Program-made: the position numbers and the translations under genes
Shown here: piece after piece, positions 18,844 through 28,400 of the stretch
How the letters are laid out: each line of letters begins with the position of its first letter
Position numbering within the stretch: the stretch's first letter is position 1
From: SZUA-22 sp963751695
GTDB taxonomy: Bacteria > Bacteroidota > Ignavibacteria > Ignavibacteriales > Melioribacteraceae
Length of the DNA stretch: 64,000 nt
Direction of reading: 5' to 3'
NCBI GenBank assembly: GCA_963751695.1
Contig: CAVVVP010000009.1
Coordinates: forward strand, 434,001 to 498,000
The notes under the pieces: model-generated
Database searches by the model: none
Seen by the model: the letters and a program-made list of their open reading frames with translations, nothing else
Told to the model about the DNA's origin: nothing

Positions 18844-20767
18844 TTACAAATACTGCAACAGTCTAACCGAGTATTCAAGATTATTAACAAGGGAAGTATT
18901 AATAGGAGACATTCCACTAGGTGGTAGTAATCCAATTAGAATACAATCTATGACAACCACTGATACTATGGATACTATAGCAACAGTTGAAGAATCAATT
19001 AGGATGATCGAGGCTGGTTCCGAATATATCAGAATTACTGCCCCAAGTATGAACGAAGCAGAAAATTTAGGAAATATAAGGAAAGAACTTCACAAAAGGG
19101 GATACAAAGTTCCTCTCATTGCGGATATTCATTTTACCCCAAATGCTGCAGAACTAGCTGCTAGAATTGTTGAAAAAGTTAGAGTTAATCCTGGTAATTA
19201 TGCGGACAAGAAAAAATTCAACCAAATTGAGTATACTGATACCGAATATGAAGGTGAAATTTCAAGGATTGCAGAGCGCTTTGCACCATTAGTAAAAGTA
19301 TGTAAAGAGTATGGAACAGCAATGAGGATAGGAACCAATCATGGCTCACTTTCCGATAGAATTATGAGTCGATACGGAGATACACCTTTAGGAATGGTTG
19401 AATCAGCATTAGAGTTTGTTAGGATCTGTGAAGAGAGTAACTATTATGATATCGTCTTATCTATGAAAGCAAGCAATCCGCAAGTTATGATCCAAGCATA
19501 CAGGCTTTTAATCAACAAAATGATAGCAGAAGGAATGAATTATCCTATCCATCTAGGTGTTACAGAAGCTGGTGATGGTGAAGATGCCAGAATAAAATCA
19601 GCTGTAGGTATTGGAACTTTGCTTGAAGATGGAATTGGTGACACAGTTCGAGTTTCCCTTACAGAGCCACCGGAGAATGAACCACCTGTTGCAATAGATC
19701 TTGTTAACCGATATCAATCAAGAAAAATTGAGCAAAAATCTATTCCTTCTATCTCAAATCTCAGAAATCCATTTGGGTATTCTAAACGAAGTACATATAA
19801 TGTAAACCGAATAGGTAGTTCAAATGTACCTGTCGTAATTGCTGATTTGAGTAAAGAAAATTTAAGTCTTGATTTGCTTTCAGCAATCGGATATAACTAT
19901 GATGAACCCACTGATAAATGGAAGATAAGTGAAACTCCTGCCGATTTTATCTTTTTAGGGGATTCACTTTCTGAAATCGAACTTCCTCAGAATCTATTCC
20001 CAATTTACAACAATGATATTTGGAAGAATCTAAAGAAAAAAGAGAACTCTTTTCCATTTTTTACTCTAAAAAAATTCATTGAAACTGACTCAAAATCTGA
20101 AACAATAAATTTTGTGCAAGTTTCATTAAACGAAGTACTGGATGATAATTTGTTAAGCATTAAAAATAATAAATCAGTTGTTCTAGTGTTGACAACAAAC
20201 AATCCTCATAGTATGGCAGAATTGAGAAGAGCGTTTCTTCATTTATTAGAAAAAGAGATATTTTTTCCTGTTATAATAAAGATTGAGTATAAAGACAAAG
20301 CTTCAAATCAATTTATATTGCATGCATCAACTGATTTTGGTGGATTATTCATTGAAGGATTTGGTGACGGTATCTGGATTATTGATAAACCTACTTCTGC
20401 TGATGTAAAATTGACTAATCGAACTGCCTTTGGAATTCTTCAAGCAACGAGAACTCGAATAACTAAAACTGAATATATCGCTTGCCCAAGCTGTGGAAGA
20501 ACTCTTTTTGATCTAGTTGAGGTGACAAATAAGATACGAAGCCGAACTGAACACCTTAAAGGAGTAAAGATAGGCATTATGGGTTGCATTGTTAACGGTC
20601 CTGGAGAAATGGCCGATGCTGACTATGGTTATGTCGGAAGTGGTATTGGAAAAATAACTTTATATAAAGGAAAGGAAGTAGTTGAAAAAGGAGTTGATGA
20701 AAAATTTGCGGTTGATAGACTCATTCAAATTATTAAAGATGATGGAAATTGGATAGATAAAAAATAA
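18827..20767 (+). CDS. ispG: 4-hydroxy-3-methylbut-2-enyl diphosphate synthase, long form (IspG/GcpE)
   Basis: IspG catalyses the [4Fe-4S]-dependent sixth step of the MEP isoprenoid pathway, converting MEcPP to HMBPP. The 646-residue protein is the long form with an insert domain between the TIM barrel (IPLGGSNPIRIQSMTTTDT, residues 25-43) and the C-terminal iron-sulfur domain, as found in Chlorobi, Bacteroidota, chlamydiae and plants. Cluster ligands are C553 and C556 (CPSCGRTLFDL), C587 (GIMGCIVNGPGE) and E594. The ATG at 18827 has AGAAGGA upstream and overlaps the DJ-1 gene. The assignment is firm. Confidence 0.97.
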   Translation: MENMDSYKYCNSLTEYSRLLTREVLIGDIPLGGSNPIRIQSMTTTDTMDTIATVEESIRMIEAGSEYIRITAPSMNEAENLGNIRKELHKRGYKVPLIADIHFTPNAAELAARIVEKVRVNPGNYADKKKFNQIEYTDTEYEGEISRIAERFAPLVKVCKEYGTAMRIGTNHGSLSDRIMSRYGDTPLGMVESALEFVRICEESNYYDIVLSMKASNPQVMIQAYRLLINKMIAEGMNYPIHLGVTEAGDGEDARIKSAVGIGTLLEDGIGDTVRVSLTEPPENEPPVAIDLVNRYQSRKIEQKSIPSISNLRNPFGYSKRSTYNVNRIGSSNVPVVIADLSKENLSLDLLSAIGYNYDEPTDKWKISETPADFIFLGDSLSEIELPQNLFPIYNNDIWKNLKKKENSFPFFTLKKFIETDSKSETINFVQVSLNEVLDDNLLSIKNNKSVVLVLTTNNPHSMAELRRAFLHLLEKEIFFPVIIKIEYKDKASNQFILHASTDFGGLFIEGFGDGIWIIDKPTSADVKLTNRTAFGILQATRTRITKTEYIACPSCGRTLFDLVEVTNKIRSRTEHLKGVKIGIMGCIVNGPGEMADADYGYVGSGIGKITLYKGKEVVEKGVDEKFAVDRLIQIIKDDGNWIDKK

Positions 20768-20788
20768 TACGACTAATTTGAGGAGATT

Positions 20789-23700
20789 ATGAGAAAAATA
20801 TTGATAATACTCATTACACTATTCTTAATTCAAACAGTTTTATTAGCTAGTGAAGATGAAAAAGAAGAGGACACTTCCCCTTGGAAGTCTTCTACTTTTT
20901 GTGGTCTAAAGTTTAGAAGTATAGGCCCAGCATTCAATTCAGGGCGCATTGCTGACTTCGCAGTTAATCCAAAGAATCACTCTGAGTATTACGTTGGAGT
21001 TGCTTGTGGAAATATCTGGAAGACAACAAACTCTGGAGTAACTTGGGAGCCTGTGTTTGATTGTTACGGCTCTTATTCAATCGGAGCTCTTGCAATGGAT
21101 CCGAATAATTCAAATATTGTTTGGGCTGGAACTGGTGAGAACAATCATCAACGTGCACTTGGATATGGTGATGGTGTTTATAAAACCATAGATGGTGGAG
21201 AAAATTGGAAAAATATGGGACTTCATGATTCACGTCAGATTGGTATGATAGCAATCGATCCAAGAAATTCTAATATCGTTTTCGTTGCAGCAGAAGGTTC
21301 CGTTTGGGGACCTGGTGGAGACAGAGGATTATATAAAACCATAGATGGCGGACTAACTTGGCAGAAAGTATTAGAAATTTCTGAGCATACAGGTGTTAAT
21401 AATGTAATCATGGATCCAAAAAATCCTGATGTTATGTATGCAACTTCAGAGCAGAGAAGAAGGCACGTATTCACAAAAATCGGAGGTGGACCTGAATCTG
21501 CAGTTTATAAATCTGAAGATGGCGGAGAAGCATGGAACAAAATTATGGAAGGACTTCCTGAAGTCCACATTGGCGGAATGGGAATTGCGATTTCACCAGT
21601 TGATCACAACGTTCTATACTTAATTGTTGAGGCAGAGGATGACAAAGGAGGATTTTTCAGATCAACAAATCGAGGAGCCTCTTGGGTAAAAATGAGTGAC
21701 CATACGTCTAGTGGACAGTACTATAACGAAATTTATTGTGATCCCGTAGATGTCGATAAAGTATATTCGGTTGAAACTTATTCTCATTTTACTGAGGATG
21801 CCGGTAAAACTTGGAAAAGACTTGGATTAGAAAATAGACACGTTGATGATCATGCAATGTGGATTGACCCTTTTGACACAAAACACTTCCTAATTGGGGG
21901 TGATGGTGGCATTTATGAAACCTATGATGGAGGTGAGCATTACATCTTCAAGGGCAATTTGCCAATCACTCAATTCTATAGAGTTAATGTAGACAACGAT
22001 TATCCGTTTTATAACATTTATGGAGGCACACAAGATAACAATAGCATGTATGGTCCTTCTCGTACTTTAAGTGCCGATGGAATTGTAAATAGTGATTGGG
22101 TTATTACAAATGGCGGTGATGGTTTTTGGACTGCTGCTGATCCAGAAGATCCAAATATTGTTTATGCTGAATCTCAGTATGGTCACATGGTTCGTCATGA
22201 TAGAAAGAGTGGAGAGTCAATTTACATTAGACCTGAACCGAAAAAAGGAGAACTTACTTACAAGTGGAATTGGAATACTCCTCTGATAATTAGTCCTCAC
22301 TCGAATACACGACTCTACTGTGTTGCAGAAAAAGTTTTCAGAAGTGATGATAGAGGTGATAATTGGAAAATAATTAGCGATGATATTACCAGGCAAATTG
22401 ATAGAAATACTTGGAAAGTAATGGATAAGTATTGGAGCATTGATGCTGTGAAAAAAAATGTTTCAACATCCCAATTTGGTATGGGAGTTGCATTCGATGA
22501 ATCGCCGGTCAAAGAGAATCTTCTTTATGTTGGAACTGATGATGGAGTGATCTCGATCAGCCAAGACGCTAAAACGTGGACAAAGGTTGAAAATTTTCCA
22601 GGAGTTCCAGAATTTACATACGTCAGTGATATTCGAGCATCTAAGTTTGATGAAAACACTGTGTTTGTTTCGTTTGATAATAGAAAGCGTGATGATTTCA
22701 ATCCATATCTCTTAAGGAGTACTGATAAAGGTAATTCTTGGGAATCAATTTCCGGTGATCTTCCAGATAGTGGAACTGTTCATTCAATTGAACAAGATTT
22801 TGTCAATCCTAATCTCCTATTTGCAGGTACCGAATTTGGATTTTTCTTCACAGTCGATGGAGGAAAGAAGTGGATCCAACTTAAAGAAGGTATTCCAACT
22901 GCAGCTGTAAGAGATATAACTATTCAAGAAAGGGAGAGTGATATTGCTTTGGCCACGTTTGGACGAGGATTTTATATTCTTGATGATTATTCACCTCTCA
23001 GAGGAATTTCTGATTCTGTTTTCGAAAAAGAGGCTGATATCTTTCCAATAAAGAAAGCTTTGATGTACATTGAGAATCGTGGCAGATACGGATCAGGATC
23101 AACCTATTATAAAGCTTTGAATCCAGATTTTGGAGCAACCTTTACCTACTATTTGAAAGAAATACCAAAAACTAAAAAAGAAATTCGGAAAGAGAAAGAG
23201 AAGAAACTATTCGAGAAAGGAGAGAAGATTCCGCAACCAACCTATGATGAAATTCAATTAGAGAATAGAGAAGTTAAACCACATCTTATATTTACAATTT
23301 CGGACGAAGAGGGGAATTCGGTCAGGAAAATAAATAAACCGGTAACAAAAGGATTAAATAGAGTTTCTTGGGATCTGAGAGGCCAAGGTACTGAACCAAT
23401 AAGTTTAAAAGATGATAAATTCAATCCTGAGGAAAAAAGCTCGAGTGGTTTTCCAGTTGTGCCGGGTAATTATTACGTTTCATTATCGATCTATCAGAAT
23501 GGGGAAATAAAAGAGTTGGTAGAACCAGTTAAATTTGAAACAGAAGTGTTGAATAATGCAACATTACCAGCAAATGATAGAGATGAGTTGGCAAGCTTCC
23601 AGAAGAAAACTCTTGAATTATCAAGAGTGATTCAAGGAACAGAAAAATATACAAATGATCTTATTAATAGAATTCAATATATAAAACAAGCAATTTATCA

Positions 23701-24058
23701 AACTCCTTCAGCCTCATCTGATTTGATAAATATTGCTGAAAATATTGAAATTCAGTTGGATAATATTCTTTTTAAGTTTAATGGGCAGAAACCGAAAGCA
23801 AGTGTTGAGGAAATACCACCTGCTGAAGTTCCTTTGAATCACCGATTATCGGTATTGCTTTATTCTCATTGGAGATCAACTTCAAGAATTACCGGGAGAC
23901 AGAGGGATTCATATGATGTGCTTGTTGAGGAGATAGCACCGATTCAGAAAGATCTAGAATATATTAATGATATAGCGATAAAAGACCTAGAAAAAGAATT
24001 AGATATAAATAATGCACCTTGGACACCAGGGAGATTACCATCCTTGAACTTTGAATAA
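20789..24058 (+). CDS. Exported BNR/VPS10-type beta-propeller protein
   Basis: The 1089-residue protein begins with a signal peptide (MRKILIILITLFLIQTVLLA) and is built from Asp-box/BNR repeats, such as KTTNSGVTW, KTIDGGENW, KTIDGGLTW, KSEDGGEAW and RSTDKGNSW, across residues 40-720, forming sortilin-like beta-propellers. The remaining 350 residues hold a KEKEK-rich linker, a beta domain (LIFTISDEEGNSV) and a helical tail. Similar proteins are often labelled glycosyl hydrolase or sialidase, but BNR repeats alone do not show an enzyme. No type IX sorting tail is visible. It follows ispG after 21 bases with a GAGGAG ribosome site. Function is unknown. Confidence 0.85.
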   Translation: MRKILIILITLFLIQTVLLASEDEKEEDTSPWKSSTFCGLKFRSIGPAFNSGRIADFAVNPKNHSEYYVGVACGNIWKTTNSGVTWEPVFDCYGSYSIGALAMDPNNSNIVWAGTGENNHQRALGYGDGVYKTIDGGENWKNMGLHDSRQIGMIAIDPRNSNIVFVAAEGSVWGPGGDRGLYKTIDGGLTWQKVLEISEHTGVNNVIMDPKNPDVMYATSEQRRRHVFTKIGGGPESAVYKSEDGGEAWNKIMEGLPEVHIGGMGIAISPVDHNVLYLIVEAEDDKGGFFRSTNRGASWVKMSDHTSSGQYYNEIYCDPVDVDKVYSVETYSHFTEDAGKTWKRLGLENRHVDDHAMWIDPFDTKHFLIGGDGGIYETYDGGEHYIFKGNLPITQFYRVNVDNDYPFYNIYGGTQDNNSMYGPSRTLSADGIVNSDWVITNGGDGFWTAADPEDPNIVYAESQYGHMVRHDRKSGESIYIRPEPKKGELTYKWNWNTPLIISPHSNTRLYCVAEKVFRSDDRGDNWKIISDDITRQIDRNTWKVMDKYWSIDAVKKNVSTSQFGMGVAFDESPVKENLLYVGTDDGVISISQDAKTWTKVENFPGVPEFTYVSDIRASKFDENTVFVSFDNRKRDDFNPYLLRSTDKGNSWESISGDLPDSGTVHSIEQDFVNPNLLFAGTEFGFFFTVDGGKKWIQLKEGIPTAAVRDITIQERESDIALATFGRGFYILDDYSPLRGISDSVFEKEADIFPIKKALMYIENRGRYGSGSTYYKALNPDFGATFTYYLKEIPKTKKEIRKEKEKKLFEKGEKIPQPTYDEIQLENREVKPHLIFTISDEEGNSVRKINKPVTKGLNRVSWDLRGQGTEPISLKDDKFNPEEKSSSGFPVVPGNYYVSLSIYQNGEIKELVEPVKFETEVLNNATLPANDRDELASFQKKTLELSRVIQGTEKYTNDLINRIQYIKQAIYQTPSASSDLINIAENIEIQLDNILFKFNGQKPKASVEEIPPAEVPLNHRLSVLLYSHWRSTSRITGRQRDSYDVLVEEIAPIQKDLEYINDIAIKDLEKELDINNAPWTPGRLPSLNFE

Positions 24059-24223
24059 TTGTCTGAGCGATTAAAGAATGGGAGAAAAATTAAAATAATT
24101 CACTTGTTGAATTACACAGGAATTAATCTTACATTTATACACTGTATTTATGGGGAAATTGAAAAAAGATATAATGTTCAGTCGTTTATTGCGACAGATA
24201 AAAAAGTTTTAGAAAATTATTAC

Positions 24224-24257
24224 AATGCACTTCCAAAAATGGGGTGCATTTTTTTTT
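24224..24257 (+). terminator. Rho-independent terminator
   Basis: A stem of AATGCAC (24224-24230) with GTGCATT (24244-24250), extended inside by CC-GG, is followed by a run of nine T. It ends the ispG/BNR transcript. The 24059-24223 stretch before it shows no convincing gene. Confidence 0.8.
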
Positions 24258-24264
24258 GATTATT

Positions 24265-25371
24265 ATGTATGGTAGCGAGATAATAAAATACCTGGAAGAA
24301 TGGGCACCGCCTGAAGTTGCCTGGAAAAATGATAACGTTGGACTTCAGGTTGGCTCTAAAGATGTAAAAATAAAAAACATCTTAATTGCCCTTGATCTGA
24401 ACAATAAGGTTCTTGACCAAGCGATTAAAAAGAACTGCAATTTCATTTTAACCCACCATCCATTTATTTTCACTCCAATTAAAAGATTAGATTTTCAAAG
24501 AGATAAAAAAGCAAAGATCATTCAGCAGCTTATAAAACATGATATTACATTATACTCCGCCCATACAAACCTGGATTTCACAAAAGATGGAGTTAGTTTT
24601 GAGCTTGCAAAAAAACTAAAACTAACTAAAGTAAATTTTCTTACTAACGAAGAGAGCAATCAATATAAATTAGTTGTTTTTGTACCACTGGATGAGGTTG
24701 ATAAAGTTTCTGAGGCCATATTTAATGCTGGTGGGGGAGTGATTGGAGAATATTCAAAGTGCAGTGCACAGATGATTGGAGAGGGAACTTTCCAAGGTTC
24801 AGATTCTACTAATCCCTCTATTGGTAAAAAAGGCCAATATGAAAGAATTGTGGAAGTTAGACTAGAAGTTCTTGTCAATTCTTGGAAATTAAACTCTGTG
24901 ATTAATGAAATGCTCAAAGTTCATCCTTATGAAGAACCAGCCTATGATATTTATCCTCTTAATAATCAAAACATTGGCTACGGTGCCGGTGCAATAGGAT
25001 ATTTGAATCAATCTATGTCAGAGAAAGAATTTTTATCACATGTAAAGAAAAATCTGAATGCTGATTCACTCAGATTTGCTCACGGTAAGAACAGAAAAAT
25101 TAAAAAAGTTGCAGTTTGCGGAGGAAGTGGGTCAGATCTGTTAAATGATGCAATATCAATTGGAGCGGATGCATTTATTACAGCAGATGTAAAATATCAT
25201 ACTTTCCAGGAAGGGAAAAAAAATATTTTGCTCGTTGATGCAGGTCACTATGAGACAGAGGTGGTTATTCTTGATTTAGTGAAAAAGAGATTAGACAAAT
25301 TAGTAAGTGATAATGTAAAAGTTTTTAAATATAGTGGGTCAACGAACCCCATAAAGTTTTATAATAATTAA
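24265..25371 (+). CDS. Nif3-like dinuclear metal centre protein (DUF34)
   Basis: The 368-residue protein belongs to the Nif3/YbgI/DUF34 family, proposed as GTP cyclohydrolase I type 2 homologues or metal-handling proteins. N-terminal WKNDNVGLQVGS and FILTHHPFIF (metal-binding His pair), the NLD segment, and the C-terminal metal residues in DAGHYETEV are visible, with the PII-like insert between (residues about 125-240). The ATG at 24265 is chosen because the upstream in-frame GTG at 24244 lies inside the terminator stem. It is followed 10 bases later by a zinc-ribbon coiled-coil gene, a commonly conserved pair. Confidence 0.93.
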   Translation: MYGSEIIKYLEEWAPPEVAWKNDNVGLQVGSKDVKIKNILIALDLNNKVLDQAIKKNCNFILTHHPFIFTPIKRLDFQRDKKAKIIQQLIKHDITLYSAHTNLDFTKDGVSFELAKKLKLTKVNFLTNEESNQYKLVVFVPLDEVDKVSEAIFNAGGGVIGEYSKCSAQMIGEGTFQGSDSTNPSIGKKGQYERIVEVRLEVLVNSWKLNSVINEMLKVHPYEEPAYDIYPLNNQNIGYGAGAIGYLNQSMSEKEFLSHVKKNLNADSLRFAHGKNRKIKKVAVCGGSGSDLLNDAISIGADAFITADVKYHTFQEGKKNILLVDAGHYETEVVILDLVKKRLDKLVSDNVKVFKYSGSTNPIKFYNN

Positions 25372-25381
25372 GGAGTGTTAA

Positions 25382-26113
25382 ATGGTAAATAGATTATCAA
25401 CTTTGTACGCCTTACAGTTACTTGATGATCAGCTTGATGAACTGGAAGAACTCCGAGGTGATCTTCCCTTGAGAGTTAATAGTCTTAATAGTAAGATTAA
25501 GGAATTACAAGATCAAATTGATGAAAGAGAAGTTGAGCAGAAAAGTTCACTTGAGCAAAGAAAGGCAAATGAAGATGAGGTTGATAGACTTAAAGGCAGC
25601 CTCAAGAAATTCAAAGCGCAACTTTTCCAAGTAAGGAATAATAAAGAATACGATGCGTTAACAAAGGAGATTGACCATTCCGAAGGTGAGATCAAAAGGT
25701 TGGAGGACGAAAACATTGAGATGGAAATTAACGGTGAAAAGTTGAAGATGGAAATTGCTGAGTTCACTCCAAAAGTTGAAGAACTGAATGAGCACCTAAA
25801 GCAAAATGAAGTTGAACTTAAAAAAATTATTAAAGCAAATGAATTGGAAGAAATTAAACTGAAAGATAAACGAGAGCAGATCGTTCCTAAGGTCAAGAAA
25901 CAAGATTATAATGTATACATGAGAATCCGAAAAGCGTTAAAAGGCAAAGCTGTTGTTATTGTAAATCGTTCTGCTTGCAGCGGTTGTCATAATGTTGTCC
26001 CCCCGCAGCGTCAAATTGAAATTAGACAGAACAGAAGAGTTTACACTTGTGAATCATGTGGTAGAATTTTAGTCTCCAATGAAGTTTCAGATGAAGCGAA
26101 AAAACTCATCTAA
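25382..26113 (+). CDS. Coiled-coil protein with C4 zinc ribbon
   Basis: The 243-residue protein has a long N-terminal antiparallel coiled coil (residues about 10-175, rich in Glu, Lys and Leu) and a C-terminal zinc ribbon with CSGCHNVVPP and CESCGRIL as the two CxxC knuckles. This is the CT398-like family, often next to Nif3/DUF34, and has been proposed to act in flagellar or nucleic-acid-associated roles in some bacteria. An AAGGAG ribosome site precedes the ATG. Its exact function here is unknown. Confidence 0.9.
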   Translation: MVNRLSTLYALQLLDDQLDELEELRGDLPLRVNSLNSKIKELQDQIDEREVEQKSSLEQRKANEDEVDRLKGSLKKFKAQLFQVRNNKEYDALTKEIDHSEGEIKRLEDENIEMEINGEKLKMEIAEFTPKVEELNEHLKQNEVELKKIIKANELEEIKLKDKREQIVPKVKKQDYNVYMRIRKALKGKAVVIVNRSACSGCHNVVPPQRQIEIRQNRRVYTCESCGRILVSNEVSDEAKKLI

Positions 26114-26123
26114 CTAATATTTC

Positions 26124-26158
26124 GAGCTACTACTCATTGAATCAATGGGTAGTAGTTC
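26124..26158. terminator. Hairpin between convergent genes
   Basis: CTACTACTCATT at 26127-26138 pairs with AATGGGTAGTAG (one G-U), extended outward by three pairs, in the 65-base gap between the zinc-ribbon gene and radA. It is probably a bidirectional terminator. Confidence 0.6.
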
Positions 26159-26178
26159 AATCTAAACTCAAAGAATAA

Positions 26179-27528
26179 TCAACTTTTTAAAAGTTCAACT
26201 AAACCTGAATTGATATCGGAGATTGGAATTATCTTTGAATTATATTTCCCCTTAATACTTTTAAAGCTAGATTTTGGAATAAGAATGCTTGTAAATCCTA
26301 ATTTTTCTGCTTCCTGAATTCTTTTATCTATTTGGTTAACACTTCTTATCTCTCCTCCGAGCCCTACTTCACCTATTGCTACAAAACCATCTTTTGGTTT
26401 AACATCCCTAAAACTTGAAGCAATTGCACAGCAGACTGCAAGATCAGCAGCAGGCTCAAATATCTTGAGTCCGCCAGCCATATTAACAAATACATTCGCC
26501 GAAGATAGTCTTAACTTTGATCTTTTTTCGAGAACTGCAAGTAAAATTGATAAGCGCTTATAGTCAAATCCAGTTGCTACACGTTGTGGATTACCATAAT
26601 TTGATGGAGTAACCAACGCCTGTACTTCTAATAAAACTGGTCTGCTTCCTTCTAAGGTTGCTGTGATGACGGAGCCAGTTGTTTCTTCTGTGTGCTCGCT
26701 TAAAAATATCTCACTAGGATTTGCGACTTCACTAAGACCAGTATCGTGCATTTCAAAAATCCCAATCTCGTTTGTACCTCCAAAACGATTTTTTAGAGAT
26801 CTCAAAATTCTGTAATTATGGTCCCTTTCACCTTCAAACTGCAAAACTGTGTCAACCATATGTTCTAAAATTTTGGGTCCGGCAATATATCCCTCTTTAG
26901 TAATATGTCCAATCAGTACTGAAACAAAGTTGTTCTTTTTTGATAATTGCATAATGTAACCTGCACACTCACGGATTTGAGTTATAGTCCCTGGAGCATT
27001 ATCTAATTCTGCTCTTTGAATAGTTTGGATAGAATCAATAACTACTAGATCTGGCTTGATATTTTCAATTGCTGCTTCAATTATACTCAGTTCAACTTCA
27101 GCCAAAATATAAAAGTTTTTCGATTCCAATTTTAGACGTTTTGAGCGAATATTTATTTGTGAAACTGATTCCTCTCCACTTACATAGAGAACTTTGCTAT
27201 CTATCTTTGCAGCTGCCTGCATGATTAAAGTCGATTTTCCAATTCCTGGATCGCCTCCAATTAAAACGACTGAACCTTGCATGAAACCACCGCCAAGAAC
27301 TCTATCAAACTCTAAAATGTTAGTCTCAATTCGCTTGCCTTCATTCTCGATTACTTCTCCAAGTTGAGATATATTCAAGTTAGTTGATTCAACTCTCTTT
27401 AAAGGATTTTTCTCTTGAACTTCTTCTGTAAAAGTATTCCACTCCTCACAAGAAGGGCACTTACCTATCCATTTTAATGAATCATAACCGCAATTCGTAC
27501 AAATATATTTTATTCTAAGCTTGGACAT
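26179..27528 (-). CDS. radA: DNA repair protein RadA (Sms)
   Basis: RadA is a DnaB-like helicase that helps branch migration in recombination. The 449-residue protein has the N-terminal zinc finger (C10, C13, C24, C27), a RecA core with Walker A GGDPGIGKST near residues 91-100, the RadA-specific KNRFG motif, and a C-terminal Lon-protease-like domain (ANVFVNMAGG, AIGEVGLGGEIR). Length is typical. Its start codon shares a base with the stop of the upstream ABC gene, so the two are translationally coupled. Confidence 0.97.
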   Translation of the reverse strand: MSKLRIKYICTNCGYDSLKWIGKCPSCEEWNTFTEEVQEKNPLKRVESTNLNISQLGEVIENEGKRIETNILEFDRVLGGGFMQGSVVLIGGDPGIGKSTLIMQAAAKIDSKVLYVSGEESVSQINIRSKRLKLESKNFYILAEVELSIIEAAIENIKPDLVVIDSIQTIQRAELDNAPGTITQIRECAGYIMQLSKKNNFVSVLIGHITKEGYIAGPKILEHMVDTVLQFEGERDHNYRILRSLKNRFGGTNEIGIFEMHDTGLSEVANPSEIFLSEHTEETTGSVITATLEGSRPVLLEVQALVTPSNYGNPQRVATGFDYKRLSILLAVLEKRSKLRLSSANVFVNMAGGLKIFEPAADLAVCCAIASSFRDVKPKDGFVAIGEVGLGGEIRSVNQIDKRIQEAEKLGFTSILIPKSSFKSIKGKYNSKIIPISDINSGLVELLKS

Positions 27529-28259
27529 TATTTAACCGTTCTTTTTATAAATTCTTTAATTATCTCATCATCACTATTTAAGATGTCTTCATAAGAACCG
27601 GAATAATAAATTCGACCATTATGTATCATCGAGACAACATCTGCTACATTTTTTACACTGAACATGTCATGCGTAACAACAATTGAGGTAACATTTAATT
27701 GGTCGTTTAGATTATTTATCAACTCATCAATTGAATCTGACATTAGTGGATCTAAACCAGTTGTAGGTTCATCATATAAAATATAATCTGGATTTGTAAC
27801 TAAAGCGCGCGCAAGTCCAACTCGCTTCTTCATCCCTCCTGAAAGTTCGGATGGTTTCTTTTTTTGAATTCCAGGAAGATCTACTAAATCTAGTTTCTGG
27901 GCAACAATTTTATCTATCTCACCAACTGAAAAGTTATACTCGTTCTCAATTAAAGGTAGCCAAATGTTTTCCTCAATGGTCATTGAATCAAAAAGTGCTG
28001 AACCTTGAAATAAAAAACCAAATCTTTTACGAATTTCATAAAGTTCTTTTTCAGAAAGATGATTTAAATTTTTTCCCTCAATAGAGACATAACCCTTATC
28101 TGGAAACAGTAGCCCCACAATATGTTTTAGGAGGACACTTTTCCCACAGCCACTTGTTCCAATTACAGCGAGAGTTTTACCTTGGGCTATTATCAAATTT
28201 ATACCATTCAGCACATGGTTTTGGTCAAAACTTTTATGGAGATCTCGGATTTCTATCAT
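27528..28259 (-). CDS. ABC transporter ATPase, MlaF type
   Basis: The 243-residue ATPase has Walker A (GTSGCGKSVLLKH, about residues 33-45), the signature LSGGMKKRVGLARAL, Walker B (YILYDEPTTGLDP) and the switch histidine in VVTHDM. The GMKKRV signature form and overall pattern match the MlaF/MCE lipid-transport ATPases rather than sugar or peptide importers. Its expected partner, an MlaE-type permease or MCE substrate protein, is not next to it; radA follows with a one-base overlap and an unrelated gene precedes. It probably works with a permease coded elsewhere. Confidence 0.88.
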   Translation of the reverse strand: MIEIRDLHKSFDQNHVLNGINLIIAQGKTLAVIGTSGCGKSVLLKHIVGLLFPDKGYVSIEGKNLNHLSEKELYEIRKRFGFLFQGSALFDSMTIEENIWLPLIENEYNFSVGEIDKIVAQKLDLVDLPGIQKKKPSELSGGMKKRVGLARALVTNPDYILYDEPTTGLDPLMSDSIDELINNLNDQLNVTSIVVTHDMFSVKNVADVVSMIHNGRIYYSGSYEDILNSDDEIIKEFIKRTVK

Positions 28260-28336
28260 AAATAATATTGAATAATTGACTCTAAAAATAGAATATTAAA
28301 TCTAGGAGTTAAAAGTCCAAACTTGAAGGAGGGCAT

Positions 28337-28372
28337 TTAAAAAACCTCCAAAGTATATTTACTAAGGAGGTT
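28337..28372 (-). terminator. Rho-independent terminator of the acidic repeat gene
   Basis: Read on the minus strand, AACCTCC pairs with GGAGGTT around a 16-base loop and is followed by further T residues. It lies just past the stop of the exported acidic protein gene. Confidence 0.65.
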
Positions 28373-28400
28373 AAAGTTTTATAAGAAAAGATTGTGACGT

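Noticed and set aside
24059..24259. A 66-codon TTG-started frame after the BNR gene
   Set aside because: It starts at the base after a stop, lacks a ribosome site, runs into a terminator stem and resembles no protein.
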